Shown piece after piece: positions 1 to 8,916 of a stretch of DNA of 64,000 bases. The notes beneath the pieces were generated by a model. That model was not told where the DNA came from, did not search any database, and was given only the letters and a program-made list of their open reading frames with translations. Position numbers and translations under genes: made by a program. The DNA is from a bacterium. GTDB lineage: Bacteria > Vulcanimicrobiota > JABDET01. The stretch spans positions 1 to 64,000 of the forward strand of contig JAJYZB010000002.1 of NCBI GenBank assembly GCA_021800275.1. The letters run 5' to 3'. The first letter of the stretch is position 1. The number at the start of each line of letters is the position of its first letter.

Positions 1-108
1 CCCATCAGGGAAGAACAAGCTCCTCCTACCCCCTCACCCATCAGGGAAGAACAAGCTCCTCCTACCCCCTCACCCATCAGGGAAGAACAAGCTCCTCCTA
101 CCCCCTCA
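1..108 (+). repeat. 36-bp tandem repeat, 3 exact copies, in frame
   Basis: The unit beginning cccatcagggaagaacaag occurs three times head to tail without any difference (1-36, 37-72, 73-108). It probably continues past the left edge. The period is a multiple of three and each unit encodes PIREEQAPPTPS within the TPR gene, so this is a coding minisatellite and not a CRISPR. Confidence 0.9.
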
Positions 109-885
109 ATTCGAGTTTCTCTGCTTCTTCAATTGGCAGAAGCGGACGAATCTCTAGAAAAAAAAGAAAAAGCCTACAATGAGTTTAAACAGGTTCTTGA
201 CCTTGAACCTGACAATGAAAAAGCTGCTCTTCACCTCGGAAATCTTGCTCTGGGACTGAACTCTCCAAAAGAAGCACTTTCTTATTTCGAAAAAGTTTTA
301 AACCGTTCTCCTGAACATTTAAAAGCCCTGCTGGGATCAGGGAAAGCTCATCATGCTATGAAACATAAAGACAAAGCCTATTCATTTTTCCAGAAGGCAT
401 ACCAATCTGACCCTAATGATTTAACCATTATTTTAGAGTTTGCGAAATCAGCAGTGGAAATGAATGAACTCGATAAAGCAAAAGAAGCTTTAAAAATTGC
501 AGCTCAGAACAACCCGGAGGATGAAAAAATAGGAATTGAACTGGGAAAAATTTATATTCTGACCCAAGAAGCAGACAGAGCAGTAAAAACTCTCAAAGTC
601 GTTCTAAAAAAGAATGAAACCAATAAAGAAACTCTTTTAGAATTAAGCAGAGCTTACCAACTTAAAGGAAACCTGGGACAAGCCATCAAGACTGTTCGAA
701 AAATTATAAAAAATTCAAATGAAGATCCCCTTCTCCATCTGCGCCTAGCAGAATTGTATGTCTTATCAGGAGACAAAGAAAAAGGAATTCGTGAAGCTAA
801 AGAAGCTCTGATGTTTGACAAAATCGCTTCAAATGAAAGTCAGGAAATCGCTGTCAAGATCAAACAATGGGAACGTGAAAATTAA
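1..885 (+). CDS. TPR-repeat protein, 5' end outside window
   Basis: The ORF track starts this gene at a TTG (133), but the frame is open back to base 1, so the gene is cut by the window edge and at least 294 residues are visible. The first 36 visible residues are three exact copies of PIREEQAPPTPS, a proline-rich linker. The rest is a run of about six tetratricopeptide repeats (helix pairs with the A/G/Y/F and P spacing typical of TPRs), ending in a short Lys/Glu-rich tail. TPR arrays are protein-protein interaction scaffolds, and nothing shows the partner. No membrane segment is visible in this part. The next gene overlaps its stop codon, so the two are probably co-translated. The TPR assignment is firm; any more exact function is unknown. 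Confidence 0.8.
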   Translation, partial: PIREEQAPPTPSPIREEQAPPTPSPIREEQAPPTPSIRVSLLLQLAEADESLEKKEKAYNEFKQVLDLEPDNEKAALHLGNLALGLNSPKEALSYFEKVLNRSPEHLKALLGSGKAHHAMKHKDKAYSFFQKAYQSDPNDLTIILEFAKSAVEMNELDKAKEALKIAAQNNPEDEKIGIELGKIYILTQEADRAVKTLKVVLKKNETNKETLLELSRAYQLKGNLGQAIKTVRKIIKNSNEDPLLHLRLAELYVLSGDKEKGIREAKEALMFDKIASNESQEIAVKIKQWEREN

Positions 886-2572
886 AAAAATTCTCTTTGG
901 GGGAATTCTAATAGTTTTCATCCTCTCTTTTTTTTTAGTCACTTGGTTCCAAAAGCTTTCGAATCCTAATCTAATCCTCGCCCATTTTTCAAAAAAAAGC
1001 GGATTTAAGGTGTCCGCAAAAAAGATAAGTTTTTCCTGGAACGGCAGAACTGAGCTGATAGGTTTACGAATAACCTATCATCATCGCCCTGCTGCAGTTA
1101 TCCCTCAAATGACTTTAAATCTTTCACTCATTCCTTTGATATTTCAAAAGAAAATCCAATTTAAAAGATTAACCGTCTCAAGCCCTATTTTATCTTTTAA
1201 TAACTCTACTTTGAAATATCTGCTGAAAAAATTAAAAAAACAGAAAAGTGGCAAACGAAACTTCACCTCTGCATTCTCTAACGGGACTTTCAAGTTTCAA
1301 CTGCCTGACCAAAAAAAAGTGCTGCTAACCCATTTGCAAGGAACTTTTGACTCTGAACATGGAAAAGGACACATCCATCTGAAAGGAATCGCAGAACTTT
1401 TTCCTCTCCACTATTTATCCAGAAAATTTATTTTTCCGTTAGGAGTCTTTCTGAGGGGAAACTTAAAAGGTTTTTTTTCAATCCAGGGGGACTTCCATTC
1501 TCTAGCACATCATTTCAGCAAAATGTCGCTGCATTTCCTGGGAAAAACCCAACACCTCTCCTTTCAAGACATCGCCTTCCCAGACTCAAAAATTTATCTT
1601 AAAAAATCTTTAAACAACCACTTAACAGCCTCTTTAGAAACGAAACATTTCCATCTGAGCCAAGTAGAAGTGATTCATCAGTTCATCCCACTGAAAGGGC
1701 AAGGAGATCTTAAAATCTTTTTCTCTAATTTTCCGCGCAAAAAATCAACGCTCTCCTTTGATTTTCCTAAAACAACTCTTTATCATCATCACCTTGGCGC
1801 TTTAAGAGGGCAAATTATTTATTCAAAAAATAAATTCCAATTATCCAATTTAACCTTTCCTCTGAGTAATTCCTCATTAATATTCAGAGGATATATTGAC
1901 ATCAAGAAAAGACTTATTTTCCTGTCCAGCCATTTAACAGGCCAAAATTTTTCACAGTTGGCTTTTTTTCTCCCCTCTGCGAAAAATCAAATTTCTGGGA
2001 ACCTGTACGGCAATTTAACTTTAAACGGAAGCTCCCATCATGCTTTTATTTCTTTTTCAGGAACCGCAAAAAATCTTTCCGCTTTTGGAGTGAAGCTGAA
2101 CACGGCTCACTTAAAAGGAAAAACTTTCCCCGCTGAAACTAGTTATCAGATTTATCTCCAGACACAAATTCCAACTTTTTCTAAACCTTTTACCTGGAAT
2201 GGAACTTACAGCTTTCCACATCGGAGTTTAGTCATGGAAACTCGTCTAAACAAAATTTCTCTACAAAAACTCCTTATTTTGACCAGTGGATTGAAGACGA
2301 AAATCCAAGGAAGAGTCTCAGGTCTGTTGTCTATTAAATATTTTCCAAATGAAACCGATTCAAGTTTCAACTTCAGAGGGAAAGTCTCCCGTCTTCAAGA
2401 GCAAAACCTGCCTTTAGAAAATGGAGAAATCTCTCTTCAAGGAAATACTAAAAAAATGACAGGGAAACTGCTCTTAAAAAAACCCATTTCAGTGAAAGGC
2501 TTAGAGATACTGGGCGCCTCAATTCATGGAAATCTGACTCATCCTACTTTCTCTCCCCTGTTAGCTCCTTGA
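875..2572 (+). CDS. AsmA-like envelope protein with N-terminal anchor
   Basis: The protein starts with a Lys-rich stretch, then one hydrophobic segment (about residues 6-23), then a long beta-rich exported region of alternating hydrophobic and polar strands. This is the layout of AsmA-family and related bridge-like proteins that link inner and outer membrane and take part in lipid or outer-membrane homeostasis. The ORF track begins at 815, but I prefer the GTG at 875, which overlaps the TPR stop by 11 bases and places the charged residues just before the anchor. An ATG at 833 is also possible; none has a good ribosome binding site. Family membership rests on architecture and general look, not on a specific motif. 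It is followed by a 135-base gap and rseP. Confidence 0.5.
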   Translation: MKIKKILFGGILIVFILSFFLVTWFQKLSNPNLILAHFSKKSGFKVSAKKISFSWNGRTELIGLRITYHHRPAAVIPQMTLNLSLIPLIFQKKIQFKRLTVSSPILSFNNSTLKYLLKKLKKQKSGKRNFTSAFSNGTFKFQLPDQKKVLLTHLQGTFDSEHGKGHIHLKGIAELFPLHYLSRKFIFPLGVFLRGNLKGFFSIQGDFHSLAHHFSKMSLHFLGKTQHLSFQDIAFPDSKIYLKKSLNNHLTASLETKHFHLSQVEVIHQFIPLKGQGDLKIFFSNFPRKKSTLSFDFPKTTLYHHHLGALRGQIIYSKNKFQLSNLTFPLSNSSLIFRGYIDIKKRLIFLSSHLTGQNFSQLAFFLPSAKNQISGNLYGNLTLNGSSHHAFISFSGTAKNLSAFGVKLNTAHLKGKTFPAETSYQIYLQTQIPTFSKPFTWNGTYSFPHRSLVMETRLNKISLQKLLILTSGLKTKIQGRVSGLLSIKYFPNETDSSFNFRGKVSRLQEQNLPLENGEISLQGNTKKMTGKLLLKKPISVKGLEILGASIHGNLTHPTFSPLLAP

Positions 2573-2707
2573 TCACTTCCAAACTTCAGTCTTCAAACCA
2601 CTCCCTGCCTTTCGCTGGATTTTGAAACTGTGATGTGGCTAAAGGATTTGATTAAATTTTAACGAAACAATGAAACAATACAGATAAAGTCTGAAAAGTA
2701 AAAGCAC

Positions 2708-3823
2708 ATGCAGATTGTTCACTGGTTTTCCCAGAACTTTGTCGGATTGATATGGGCAGTCGTTATTTTTGCCCTTCTTGTTTCTATTCATGAATTCGGG
2801 CATTTCCTGGTAGCAAAACTCACAGGAGTCAAAGTCTTAGAGTTTTCTTTAGGATTCGGGTACAGATTGTATGGGATCCAAATTGGAGATACACAATACT
2901 CTTTAAGAATTCTTCCACTGGGAGGCTATGTGAGAATGCTCGGGGAAGGGGATGATTCTGAGCCAAACGATCCTGGAAACTTCCAAAATAAAGGAAATTG
3001 GGCAAAATCAGGAGTCATTGCCGCTGGGCCAGTCATGAATTATATCCTTGCCATTTCTCTCTTGTTTTTAATGGGAATCTTCTATGGGATCAGCAGTTAC
3101 GTTTTTCAGGTTGGAAAAGTTCTCCCTGGCACCCCTGCAGCAAAAGCAGGCATAAAGGCGGGAGATGAAATTACTGCCATTAACGGGCATCCTTATCAAA
3201 ACTTTCAAAATCCCGAGAAACTAATCGGCAGCGTGATTCATGTCATTCACCATTCTATAGGGATCCCTCTTAATCTCACCATTTTACGAAATGGAAAAAC
3301 TCTGCACCTCACAGCAGTTCCACGATACAGCAAAAAATTAAAGAATGGAATATTGGGATTTGAAATTATGCCTGCCATGACGTTTCGTCATGCCACAATT
3401 CTTCAGGCACTCACAAATAGTTTAAATTCCACCTGGTTTTTTACTAAACTGCCTTTTGTTGAAATAGGAAAAGTATTTCACGGCAAAATGAAAACTTCAA
3501 CTCTTGTGAAAGGTTCTGCTGGACCCATTGGCGCTTTTGATATTATCCTAAAAGTTTATAATGCCCACAAAAAAAATGGGCACAGCTTTGAATATCTCAT
3601 GTGGTTAGCCGCAGTCTTAAACATTTCAATTGGAATGGTCAATCTTTTCCCCATTCCAGCTCTAGATGGCTCACGAATCTTCATTATTGGGTTAGGGGCC
3701 CTTTTTGGAAAACCCCTGGATCCAAAACTTGAAGAAAAAATCCACCTGGCAGGATTCGCTTTTTTACTCATCCTTTTTATGCTGCTCTCTTATCAAGATA
3801 TCCATCGGATCTTTTCTCACTAA
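2708..3823 (+). CDS. rseP: Site-2 intramembrane zinc metalloprotease
   Basis: This is an M50 family protease that cuts membrane-bound substrates within the bilayer, such as anti-sigma factors or signal-peptide remnants. The zinc motif HEFGH is at residues 28-32 in the first membrane segment. One PDZ domain lies at about 115-205 and the third ligand motif (LFPIPALDG) at about 310-320, followed by the last membrane segment. At 371 residues with a single PDZ it resembles the shorter RasP/MmpA form rather than the two-PDZ E. coli enzyme. proS starts on the base after its stop codon, so both are probably in one transcript. The substrate here is unknown. Confidence 0.93.
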   Translation: MQIVHWFSQNFVGLIWAVVIFALLVSIHEFGHFLVAKLTGVKVLEFSLGFGYRLYGIQIGDTQYSLRILPLGGYVRMLGEGDDSEPNDPGNFQNKGNWAKSGVIAAGPVMNYILAISLLFLMGIFYGISSYVFQVGKVLPGTPAAKAGIKAGDEITAINGHPYQNFQNPEKLIGSVIHVIHHSIGIPLNLTILRNGKTLHLTAVPRYSKKLKNGILGFEIMPAMTFRHATILQALTNSLNSTWFFTKLPFVEIGKVFHGKMKTSTLVKGSAGPIGAFDIILKVYNAHKKNGHSFEYLMWLAAVLNISIGMVNLFPIPALDGSRIFIIGLGALFGKPLDPKLEEKIHLAGFAFLLILFMLLSYQDIHRIFSH

Positions 3824-5662
3824 ATGCGTTTTTCTCAACTCTTCTCCCCAACGATAAAAGAAATTCCAGCAGAAGCTGAAACCCCAAGCCACCGCCTCAT
3901 GCTGCGGGCAGGGATCATTCGAAAATTAGCAAGCGGAATTTACACTTATCTTCCTCTTGGAGTGAAAGTCCTTGAAAAAATCAGCGCGATCGTCCGAGAG
4001 GAATTAAACCGAATCGGATCACAAGAGGTTTTAATGCCAGTTCTCCATCCCAAAGAACTCTGGCAGCAAACTGGTAGATGGGAAAAAGTTGACGTGTTAT
4101 TTCGACTGAAGGATCGGGCAGAACGAGACTTTCTTCTTGGACCAACTCATGAAGAAGTGATTACTTCTCTGGTTGCCCATGAAGTAAAATCATACAGACA
4201 GCTCCCTCTTTTACTCTATCAAATTCAAACCAAATTTAGAGATGAACCCAGACCCAGGGGAGGAGTTATCCGCTCTCGAGAGTTTATCATGATGGACATG
4301 TACAGCTTCCATAAAACAAAAGAAGATCTTGAAAAAACTTACTGGAAAGTTTATGAAGCCTATCAGCGAATTTACAAACGCTCAGGGTTCACCATTCGCG
4401 TTGTGGAAGGGGAAACAGGAGATATTGGAGGGGATGTTTCCCATCAGTTTGAATTAATCAGCCAATCAGGGGAAGATACCCTGCTCATCTGTCCGAACTG
4501 TTCTTATGGAGCTGATATGTGGAGGGTTCCCTGCAAAAATTCAAAAGTCAAGGCTTCTGCCGCTGAGAATTCACTAAAATGGAACAATACCCCACCCATG
4601 GAAAAGATCGAAACTCCCCATGTAAAAACTATCCCTGATCTGGTAAAATCCCTCAAAAAATCCCCGCAGGACTTTATTAAAACGTTAGTTTACGAAGCTG
4701 ATGGAAAGTTAGTGTTTGTCTGCCTCAGAGGAGATCGTGATGTTAATGAATTAAAATTAAAACGATTTTTAAGAGTAAAAAAACTAGAAATGGCAAAACC
4801 AGCGGCTCTAGGAGGGCTAGCCTCAGCTATGGGCTTTGTGGGTCCGGTCAATTTAGGCGTGGTCGCCAAGAGGAAAAGCGTTTCTGACTCTCGAGAAGAA
4901 CATCTAGAGACTCCCCATCTTGTCGCTGATGATGAAATTCGAGAAATGAAGGATGCTGTCTGTGGAGCCAATGAACCTGACTACCATTTTTGCCATGTGG
5001 ATTACGGCAGAGATTTTTCGATTAAAGATGAAAATTTTGCAGATTTACGGATGGCTGTATCTGGTGATCCCTGCCCCCAATGCGGAACAGCGCTTAAATT
5101 CGAGAATGGCATTGAACTGGGACAAATCTTTAATCTCGGAACCATTTATTCAAAACCTCTTAACTGTGTTTACCTCGATGAAGACAGTTCAGAGATTCCC
5201 ATGATTATGGGCTGCTATGGAATCGGCGTCAGCAGAATGCTTGCCTCTTTAATTGAGCAGCATCATGATTCAGATGGGATTATCTGGCCTGTTTCAGTGG
5301 CTCCTTATGATGCGGTGATTGTGCTGGTCAACAATCAGGACGAAAAACAGACAGAGATAAGCGAAAAAATCTACCAGGAAGCCCTTGATTCTGGGCTAGA
5401 AGTCGTTCTGGATGATCGAGATGTTCGAGCAGGGGTTAAATTTAAAGATGCGGACTTGCTGGGATTTCCTTTCAGAATCAATGTTGGAAGAGGAGCAGGG
5501 GAAGGAAAAGTAGAGCTTCGGGATCGGAAAACAGGAAAATCTCATGAAATCAATGCAGACAAAGCAGTAGAAGAGCTGAAAAAGATGAAAACAGAAGCGC
5601 TCCAGACACTGGAACCTAATACTCGTGATTCTGAACCCCGACGAGAGATTGTTTCTGCATGA
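3824..5662 (+). CDS. proS: Prolyl-tRNA synthetase
   Basis: This class II aminoacyl-tRNA synthetase charges tRNA-Pro. It has the bacterial-type layout: catalytic core motifs 1 and 2 (TKFRDEPRPRGGVIRSREF), an inserted editing (INS/YbaK-like) domain at about 225-400 that clears misacylated Ala-tRNA-Pro, motif 3 (GCYGIGVSR), and a C-terminal anticodon-binding domain with the VVLDDRDVRAGVKFKDADL stretch. At 612 residues it is about 40 longer than usual because of a polar C-terminal tail. The ATG directly follows the rseP stop codon. The final bases overlap the possible starts of rdgB. Confidence 0.96.
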   Translation: MRFSQLFSPTIKEIPAEAETPSHRLMLRAGIIRKLASGIYTYLPLGVKVLEKISAIVREELNRIGSQEVLMPVLHPKELWQQTGRWEKVDVLFRLKDRAERDFLLGPTHEEVITSLVAHEVKSYRQLPLLLYQIQTKFRDEPRPRGGVIRSREFIMMDMYSFHKTKEDLEKTYWKVYEAYQRIYKRSGFTIRVVEGETGDIGGDVSHQFELISQSGEDTLLICPNCSYGADMWRVPCKNSKVKASAAENSLKWNNTPPMEKIETPHVKTIPDLVKSLKKSPQDFIKTLVYEADGKLVFVCLRGDRDVNELKLKRFLRVKKLEMAKPAALGGLASAMGFVGPVNLGVVAKRKSVSDSREEHLETPHLVADDEIREMKDAVCGANEPDYHFCHVDYGRDFSIKDENFADLRMAVSGDPCPQCGTALKFENGIELGQIFNLGTIYSKPLNCVYLDEDSSEIPMIMGCYGIGVSRMLASLIEQHHDSDGIIWPVSVAPYDAVIVLVNNQDEKQTEISEKIYQEALDSGLEVVLDDRDVRAGVKFKDADLLGFPFRINVGRGAGEGKVELRDRKTGKSHEINADKAVEELKKMKTEALQTLEPNTRDSEPRREIVSA

Positions 5663-6356
5663 ATTTTGCGATTTCAGGAGTTACCCTCTGACAGAATCTA
5701 AATCTTTGAAGCCCCAAACTTATAAGACCTTTGTTCTCGCTTCACGAAATCAACACAAAGTTAAAGAAATTCTAGATATCCTTCCCGAATTAAAGAACCA
5801 GATTAAAACATTAAATGATTTCCCCGCCATTCCCGAAATCGCTGAAACAGGAAAAACATACGAAGAAAATGCGGTTTTAAAAGCAAAAACCGTTTGCGCC
5901 ATTTTATCTCTTCCTGTTATTGCTGATGATTCAGGATTAGAAATAGAAAGCCTTGATTGGGGTCCTGGTGTTTTCTCAAGCCGATTTCTTGGAGAAACCA
6001 CTTCTTACCAGATTAAAAATCAGGAAATTTTAAAAAAATTAATAAACACTTCGGTAGAAAATAGAAAAGCACGTTTTATCTGTGCAGCAGCCGCCGCTTT
6101 TCCAAATGGAAAAATTCTCGCAGCCCAAGGGAAGATTCAAGGATATATCTCAGAACAGATCAGAGGTGAATCAGGATTTGGATATGACCCGATCTTTTTT
6201 CTGCCCGAGTATGGGAAAACCATGGCAGAACTTCTAGAAGAAGAGAAAAATAAGATCAGTCACAGAGCCCTTGCTTTCCGCAAATTAATGCAGCTGATTA
6301 ATTCATCAGATTTAACAGCAGGACGGGAAACAAAACAATCGAACTTTAAACAATAA
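5625..6356 (+). CDS. rdgB: XTP/dITP pyrophosphatase (RdgB/HAM1 family)
   Basis: This enzyme hydrolyses non-canonical purine triphosphates (ITP, dITP, XTP) to monophosphates, keeping them out of nucleic acids. It shows the family motifs: LASRNQHKVKEI near the start, ADDSGLEI, FGYDPIFF, and SHRALAFRKL near the end. The start is unclear. The track uses GTG 5625, which overlaps proS by 38 bases and adds an N-terminal extension not expected in the family (about 200 residues). TTG 5706 gives a normal N-terminus. A CTG at 5688 has AGGAGT six bases upstream, but CTG starts are rare. The C-terminal tail (about 15 residues) is also extra. Confidence 0.9.
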   Translation: MILNPDERLFLHEFCDFRSYPLTESKSLKPQTYKTFVLASRNQHKVKEILDILPELKNQIKTLNDFPAIPEIAETGKTYEENAVLKAKTVCAILSLPVIADDSGLEIESLDWGPGVFSSRFLGETTSYQIKNQEILKKLINTSVENRKARFICAAAAAFPNGKILAAQGKIQGYISEQIRGESGFGYDPIFFLPEYGKTMAELLEEEKNKISHRALAFRKLMQLINSSDLTAGRETKQSNFKQ

Positions 6357-6358
6357 AA

Positions 6359-7534
6359 ATGGAAGCCTATATTGTTTCTGCCTGCAGAACCCCAATCGGA
6401 AAGTTCGGCGGTATTTTAAACGGATTTTCTGCCACACAGTTAGGCGCTTTTGCCATTCAAGAAGCGGTTAAGCGTTCAAAAGTGGATCCTCAAGAAATTG
6501 AAGAAGTCATTATGGGAAATGTGATTTCTGCAGGACTTGGACAAGCTCCAGCCAGACAGGCTTCCATAAAAGCAGGGCTGCCCAGCCATATTGCAGCTTT
6601 AACGATCAACAAAGTCTGTGGCTCAGGCTTAAAAGCAGCTGCTCTTGCAGCCCAGGGGATAAAAGCTGGAGATTTAAACCTGGCTGTGACTGGTGGGATG
6701 GAATCTATGACCAATGCTCCTTATTTAGCTGAAAAAGCGCGGTGGGGAGCAAGACTTGGAAACACACGACTGATTGATACAGTCATCCAGGATGGGCTCT
6801 GGTGTTCACTTGAAAACATCCACATGGGAGAAACAGCGGAATATGTGGCAGAGAAGTATAAAATTTCCAGACAGAAACAAGATGAATTTGCTTTAAAAAG
6901 CCACCAAAAAGCCGTTAAAGCAGCAAAAGAAGGAAAATTTAAAGAAGAACTTATTCCTCTTGAAATCATCGAAAAAGGGAAAAAACTGATCCTTGAAAAA
7001 GATGAACCTCCAAGAGAAGACACCAGTTTAGAGTCTCTTGCTAAATTAAAACCTGCTTTTCGAGATAATGGAACTGTAACTGCAGGAAATGCTCCTGGAT
7101 TAAATGACGGCGCCGCAGCTTTTGTTATCGCCTCTGAAGAAAAAGTGAAAACCTCACACTTAAAACCGATTGCGCGAATTATGGGGTATCAATCTTATGG
7201 AATTGAACCCAAATGGGTGATGATGGCTCCAGTGGAAACCGTTAAAATCCTGCTTAAAAAATTAAACATGAAAATCGGCGATTTTGATTTAATTGAATTA
7301 AATGAAGCATTTGCAGTCCAGGCTTTGGCTGTGATTCGAGAACTGAACATGGATCCTGATAAAGTCAATGTCCATGGAGGAGCAGTGGCTCTCGGACATC
7401 CGATTGGAGCCAGTGGAGCTCGAATTTTAACCACTCTTTTGTATGGACTGAAAACATACAATAAAAAACTGGGGCTTGCCACCCTCTGCCTTGGCGGCGG
7501 AAATGCGGTTGCCATGGCTGTTGAAAGAGTCTAA
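6359..7534 (+). CDS. Acetyl-CoA C-acetyltransferase (thiolase)
   Basis: This thiolase, 391 residues, condenses or cleaves acetoacetyl-CoA. The acyl-accepting cysteine is in NKVCGSG (C87), the catalytic His is in GHPIGASGAR (about 347) and the second Cys is in CLGGG (about 377). Length and motifs fit the biosynthetic/AtoB-PhaA type rather than the long FadA type. It begins two bases after the rdgB stop. No partner genes (fadB, phaB, HMG-CoA synthase) are next to it, so the pathway (fatty acid or branched-chain breakdown, polyhydroxybutyrate or mevalonate) cannot be told from here. The carboxylase and acsA elsewhere in the window would fit acyl-CoA metabolism. Confidence 0.93.
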   Translation: MEAYIVSACRTPIGKFGGILNGFSATQLGAFAIQEAVKRSKVDPQEIEEVIMGNVISAGLGQAPARQASIKAGLPSHIAALTINKVCGSGLKAAALAAQGIKAGDLNLAVTGGMESMTNAPYLAEKARWGARLGNTRLIDTVIQDGLWCSLENIHMGETAEYVAEKYKISRQKQDEFALKSHQKAVKAAKEGKFKEELIPLEIIEKGKKLILEKDEPPREDTSLESLAKLKPAFRDNGTVTAGNAPGLNDGAAAFVIASEEKVKTSHLKPIARIMGYQSYGIEPKWVMMAPVETVKILLKKLNMKIGDFDLIELNEAFAVQALAVIRELNMDPDKVNVHGGAVALGHPIGASGARILTTLLYGLKTYNKKLGLATLCLGGGNAVAMAVERV

Positions 7535-7874
7535 TCCCCAGTAAAACAATTCCGCGGCTGACCAGAACCATAAACTTTATTCAATTTCTAGCAGACAATG
7601 ATACACAGGTTTAAAGATTATTTTATGCCTGTCAACCTGAATTTCCCTTTTTCCCTAGCCTGCATTATTCATGAGAACTTCATCTGAGCAAAATTCCTGA
7701 TGCTTCTTCTGAAGCCAGGCCAGTTGGACTGCTTTCGAGGTCTTTTCTCTGCCATTCTTTTCTGAAATAACCTTTTTCTTTTAATCTAAAAAACAAAAAT
7801 TGAACCTCAAAGAAGAAGAGTCCCTAGATCCCCTCAAATCCTGTCAAAAAAAATTAAAAAATTAAAAAGAAAAA
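7535..7874. other. Intergenic stretch downstream of the thiolase gene
   Basis: About 340 bases with no supported gene, no RNA gene and no convincing terminator. It is rich in A/T runs toward 7840-7874, next to the transposase remnant. One open minus-strand stretch of about 40 codons (7655-7774) looks mildly protein-like but is too short to name. Confidence 0.5.
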
Positions 7875-8219
7875 AATTAAGCAGAACTTTCCTGAAGTTT
7901 CAGCCTGAAGCAAAACACAACTGGCTGCAGGTAAAATTAAACGCAGTTGATTGGCTTTAAATTCCCTCAAGCTGGTTCTCCCTGATTTTAAATCTCACTT
8001 CATCTCTTTGATTCGATTCTCACTATCCCCACGTTCCACATACCACTTGTATACCTCTTCTGCCGTTAAATCCGTTCGATTCGTCACCACAAACCGCACC
8101 TTCTCTCCTAAGGACAGCCATTCCGCTTTCACTTTATTCCCATCCACGAAAATTTCTTCGGGCTGCATAGAAAGAGTCTCTAATGCCCTCCGCGCTGGAT
8201 GCCTTTTTCTTCCATTCTC
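7875..8219 (-). pseudogene. IS1380-family transposase, C-terminal remnant with in-frame stop
   Basis: Read on the minus strand, this stretch gives the C-terminal part of an IS1380-family DDE transposase. It contains FVVTNR, then YVERGDSENRIKE (the family's conserved R-G-[DE]-x-E-N-R-I-K-E block), then DLKSGRTS and FKANQLRL, in the right order and spacing. A TGA stop interrupts the frame directly after the RIKEMK block, and only about 115 codons of the usual 400-plus remain. No N-terminal part or terminal inverted repeats were recognised nearby. The ORF track misses it because of the stop and instead shows a spurious plus-strand ORF (7951-8331) over the same bases. It is a dead insertion-sequence fragment. 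Confidence 0.85.
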
Positions 8220-8496
8220 TGTGATTCACAAGCCTCAGATAAAGTGCAGGATCAATTTAATAAACATCAAAAAAAGACAGAACAGAAAAAAAATTTTTCC
8301 TACCGCTGGAAGTCTGCAGTATAAGAGCTAGAATACATACTTTCCCAACAGCCAAAAAGTAATATATAGTTTACTATTTTAATAAAAAATTATCTCTTAT
8401 TTAATTCAGAATTAACGGCTCTTTAACAGGAACATGCTAGGCTTACCTTCAGACACAAAAAAATTAATGCGATTAAATCGCAGGGAGGAATCAAAC

Positions 8497-8916
8497 ATGA
8501 ACACAATAAAAAACAGCTTTCCGATTTATGTAACCAGTTCAGTGTTAACAGGTAATGGAGTTAAAGCTACTAAGCAAGAAGTGGAACCAGGAGATACTTT
8601 TGTGATCTCAGGGCCAGCCACAGTTGGTATCATCAATGAAAACCCTGATACATTATGGACTGCATCAATAACTAGTGGAAATAAAACTGTACCTCTTCAA
8701 CCCTTAAACAGCGAACAAGGGATAAACCCCTTTGATTATCCAGAAAAAGGAAAGACGATTGAAAAATTCCATCCTATCGGTCTTGATTACCTTGCTAAAT
8801 TTTTTAAATTGCCTTATCCTGGAAACAGTAAGGAAACTCTCACAGTAACTCAAAGCGGTCTGGGCGGCAAAATTTATCAACAGGAAAAATTTACAGTACT
8901 AAGAGGAGAAGGCTGA
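8497..8916 (+). CDS. Hypothetical small soluble protein
   Basis: The track starts at 8434, but the ATG at 8497 has a strong ribosome binding site (GGGAGG, 8 bases upstream), giving 139 residues. There is no signal peptide, membrane segment or familiar motif. The sequence alternates short hydrophobic strands with Gly/Asn/Thr turns (VEPGDTFVISGPATVG, LTVTQSGLGGK), which suggests a small beta-sandwich. It stands alone between an insertion-sequence remnant and another decayed stretch, so it may be recently acquired or fast evolving. I do not recognise the family. Confidence 0.7.
   Translation: MNTIKNSFPIYVTSSVLTGNGVKATKQEVEPGDTFVISGPATVGIINENPDTLWTASITSGNKTVPLQPLNSEQGINPFDYPEKGKTIEKFHPIGLDYLAKFFKLPYPGNSKETLTVTQSGLGGKIYQQEKFTVLRGEG

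Noticed and set aside
1-108. 36-base direct repeats as a CRISPR array
   Set aside because: The units abut with no spacers, are in frame and encode a repeated peptide.
7655-7774. Minus-strand open stretch of about 40 codons near the transposase remnant
   Set aside because: It reads somewhat like protein but is short, has no start and no recognised match.
7951-8331. Plus-strand ORF of 126 residues
   Set aside because: The minus strand here encodes a transposase remnant with conserved IS1380 blocks; the plus-strand product has no protein-like pattern.
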